From NCBI RefSeq assembly GCF_000972845.2, contig NC_040025.1, positions 23,473,846 through 23,537,845 on the forward strand: a DNA stretch of 64,000 nt. The letters are read 5' to 3'. Below the pieces are notes generated by a model. That model saw nothing but the letters and a program-made list of their open reading frames with translations. It was not told where the DNA came from and ran no database searches. Both the position numbers and the translations under genes were made by a program. This document shows, in pieces, positions 63,401 to 64,000 of this stretch (position 1 is its first letter; each line of letters starts with the position of its first letter). The stretch is from Larimichthys crocea. Lineage: Eukaryota > Chordata > Actinopteri > Sciaenidae.

Positions 63401-63989
63401 AAGAGCAAAGGACGTAAGCAAAGAGATAGAGAGAGAGACGCTGACCTCCACCCCGTCCTCTCCAGTGTATCCACAGCGGGTGACCCTGCAACCAGGAATA
63501 CCAAACACAGTGGCCAAGGTGGAAGTCATAAAGGTCAGCTTACTGAGGTCTTCCTTCAGCCCCTCCTGGAGCACCCGAGACATGGATGGACCTGACAACA
63601 TACAGCGCAACAAAATGATCTTCATTTACTAAGATGAAAGAAAGATTGAAACACAAACAAGATTTTGGCAAGGGCAAAAACAAGAGCAAGGAAAGCAACT
63701 GTGATACTGAAAAGAGGAGATGGAGAGAGGAAGGTAGGACGAAGGAGGAAAGAGAAAATGAAAGAAAGACAAAAAGGCAAAGCATGATGTGCTTGGACTG
63801 ACATATGGGAGGAAAAAAGAGAGGAAGGAGGGAAATAAAACATAAGAGAAGAAAAGAAAGAAGAACAGGGAGTGGAGGAAAGGAAGAAAGTAAGAGGAAA
63901 AATAATTTACCTTGCAGAGCAATCAGTGCTTCATCGAGGAACTCCAGATCCACATCAAAACCAGCACCTTTGAACTCTGCCAGTCTGTC
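60482..63989 (-). CDS. amt: Aminomethyltransferase (glycine cleavage system T-protein), 3' five exons; gene continues beyond the window
   Basis: AMT is the mitochondrial T-protein of the glycine cleavage system. It takes the aminomethyl group from the lipoylated H-protein, transfers the one-carbon unit to tetrahydrofolate and releases ammonia. Exons in transcript order: 63911-63989, 63446-63591, 62262-62442, 60930-61085, 60482-60657. They sum to 738 nt (245 codons and stop) in a continuous frame and correspond to roughly residues 165 to the end of the 403-aa human protein. Diagnostic blocks are [36 protein letters not shown] with [24 protein letters not shown] [32 protein letters not shown] and the C terminus [14 protein letters not shown]. 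These include the folate-binding GCV_T core and the C-terminal barrel. The mitochondrial targeting peptide and N-terminal exons lie past 64,000. No frameshift or internal stop is seen. Confidence 0.96.
62125..62185. repeat. Possible fragment of a teleost interspersed repeat in an amt intron
   Basis: The segment GAGCTCTCTCTGTCAATCTTCTCATCTAACTTTCAG resembles an internal part of the TTAGCTTAGC repeat family seen near 33.9 kb. The match is from memory of the pattern and is short. Confidence 0.3.
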
Positions 63990-64000
63990 CTACAGACACA

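Noticed and set aside
1..64000. CRISPR arrays, bacterial operons, phage or tRNA/rRNA genes
   Set aside because: No spaced direct-repeat arrays, ribosome-binding sites or convincing tRNA/rRNA sequences were seen. The window is vertebrate nuclear DNA with spliced genes.

Overview
The window looks like nuclear DNA from a ray-finned (teleost) fish. It has short GT-AG introns, dense CA/GT microsatellites, and interspersed repeats of types common in teleosts (hAT-like and TA-flanked inverted-repeat elements). Three protein-coding genes are clear, all on the minus strand and head-to-tail. In transcription order they are amt (60,482 to beyond the window end), ifrd2 (46,805-55,501) and apeh (36,181-44,406). 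Their exons were joined by hand from splice sites and reading phase. The apeh exons sum to 2,121 nt (706 aa) and the ifrd2 exons to 1,365 nt (454 aa), both in frame from ATG to stop. The five amt exons give the last 245 codons.

Layout. Bases 1 to about 36,000 hold no gene I can support: AT-rich sequence with microsatellites, a broken hAT transposase relic (about 3,080-3,505), several old interspersed repeats, a nested repeat cluster (about 33,070-33,990) and a perfect 16-bp hairpin (35,299-35,334). Bases 36,000-44,700 hold apeh, 21 coding exons for a serine-type acylpeptide hydrolase with the whole catalytic triad, plus an intron-1 fold-back element and a long purine/pyrimidine-asymmetric tract in intron 12. 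Bases 45,270-56,200 hold ifrd2, with a well-preserved hAT-type miniature element (8-bp target duplication) between exons 2 and 3. A run of 57 N follows at 56,315-56,371. Bases 56,372-59,012 repeat 53,564-56,236, including ifrd2 exons 1 and 2, but with many small insertions and deletions. Bases 59,900-64,000 hold the 3' half of amt.

The three genes do not form one pathway. AMT is the mitochondrial glycine-cleavage T-protein, IFRD2 is a ribosome-associated translational regulator, and APEH is a cytosolic peptidase that removes N-acylated residues. From general knowledge, their human counterparts all lie in 3p21.31, so the cluster is a compact relic of shared synteny.

I see no undescribed biological system. 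The most consequential observation is the probable false duplication of the ifrd2 5' end next to the N gap. Copy 1 runs into a TA-flanked transposon end exactly where copy 2 shows what looks like the empty site. This suggests two haplotypes or an uncorrected gap fill placed in tandem.
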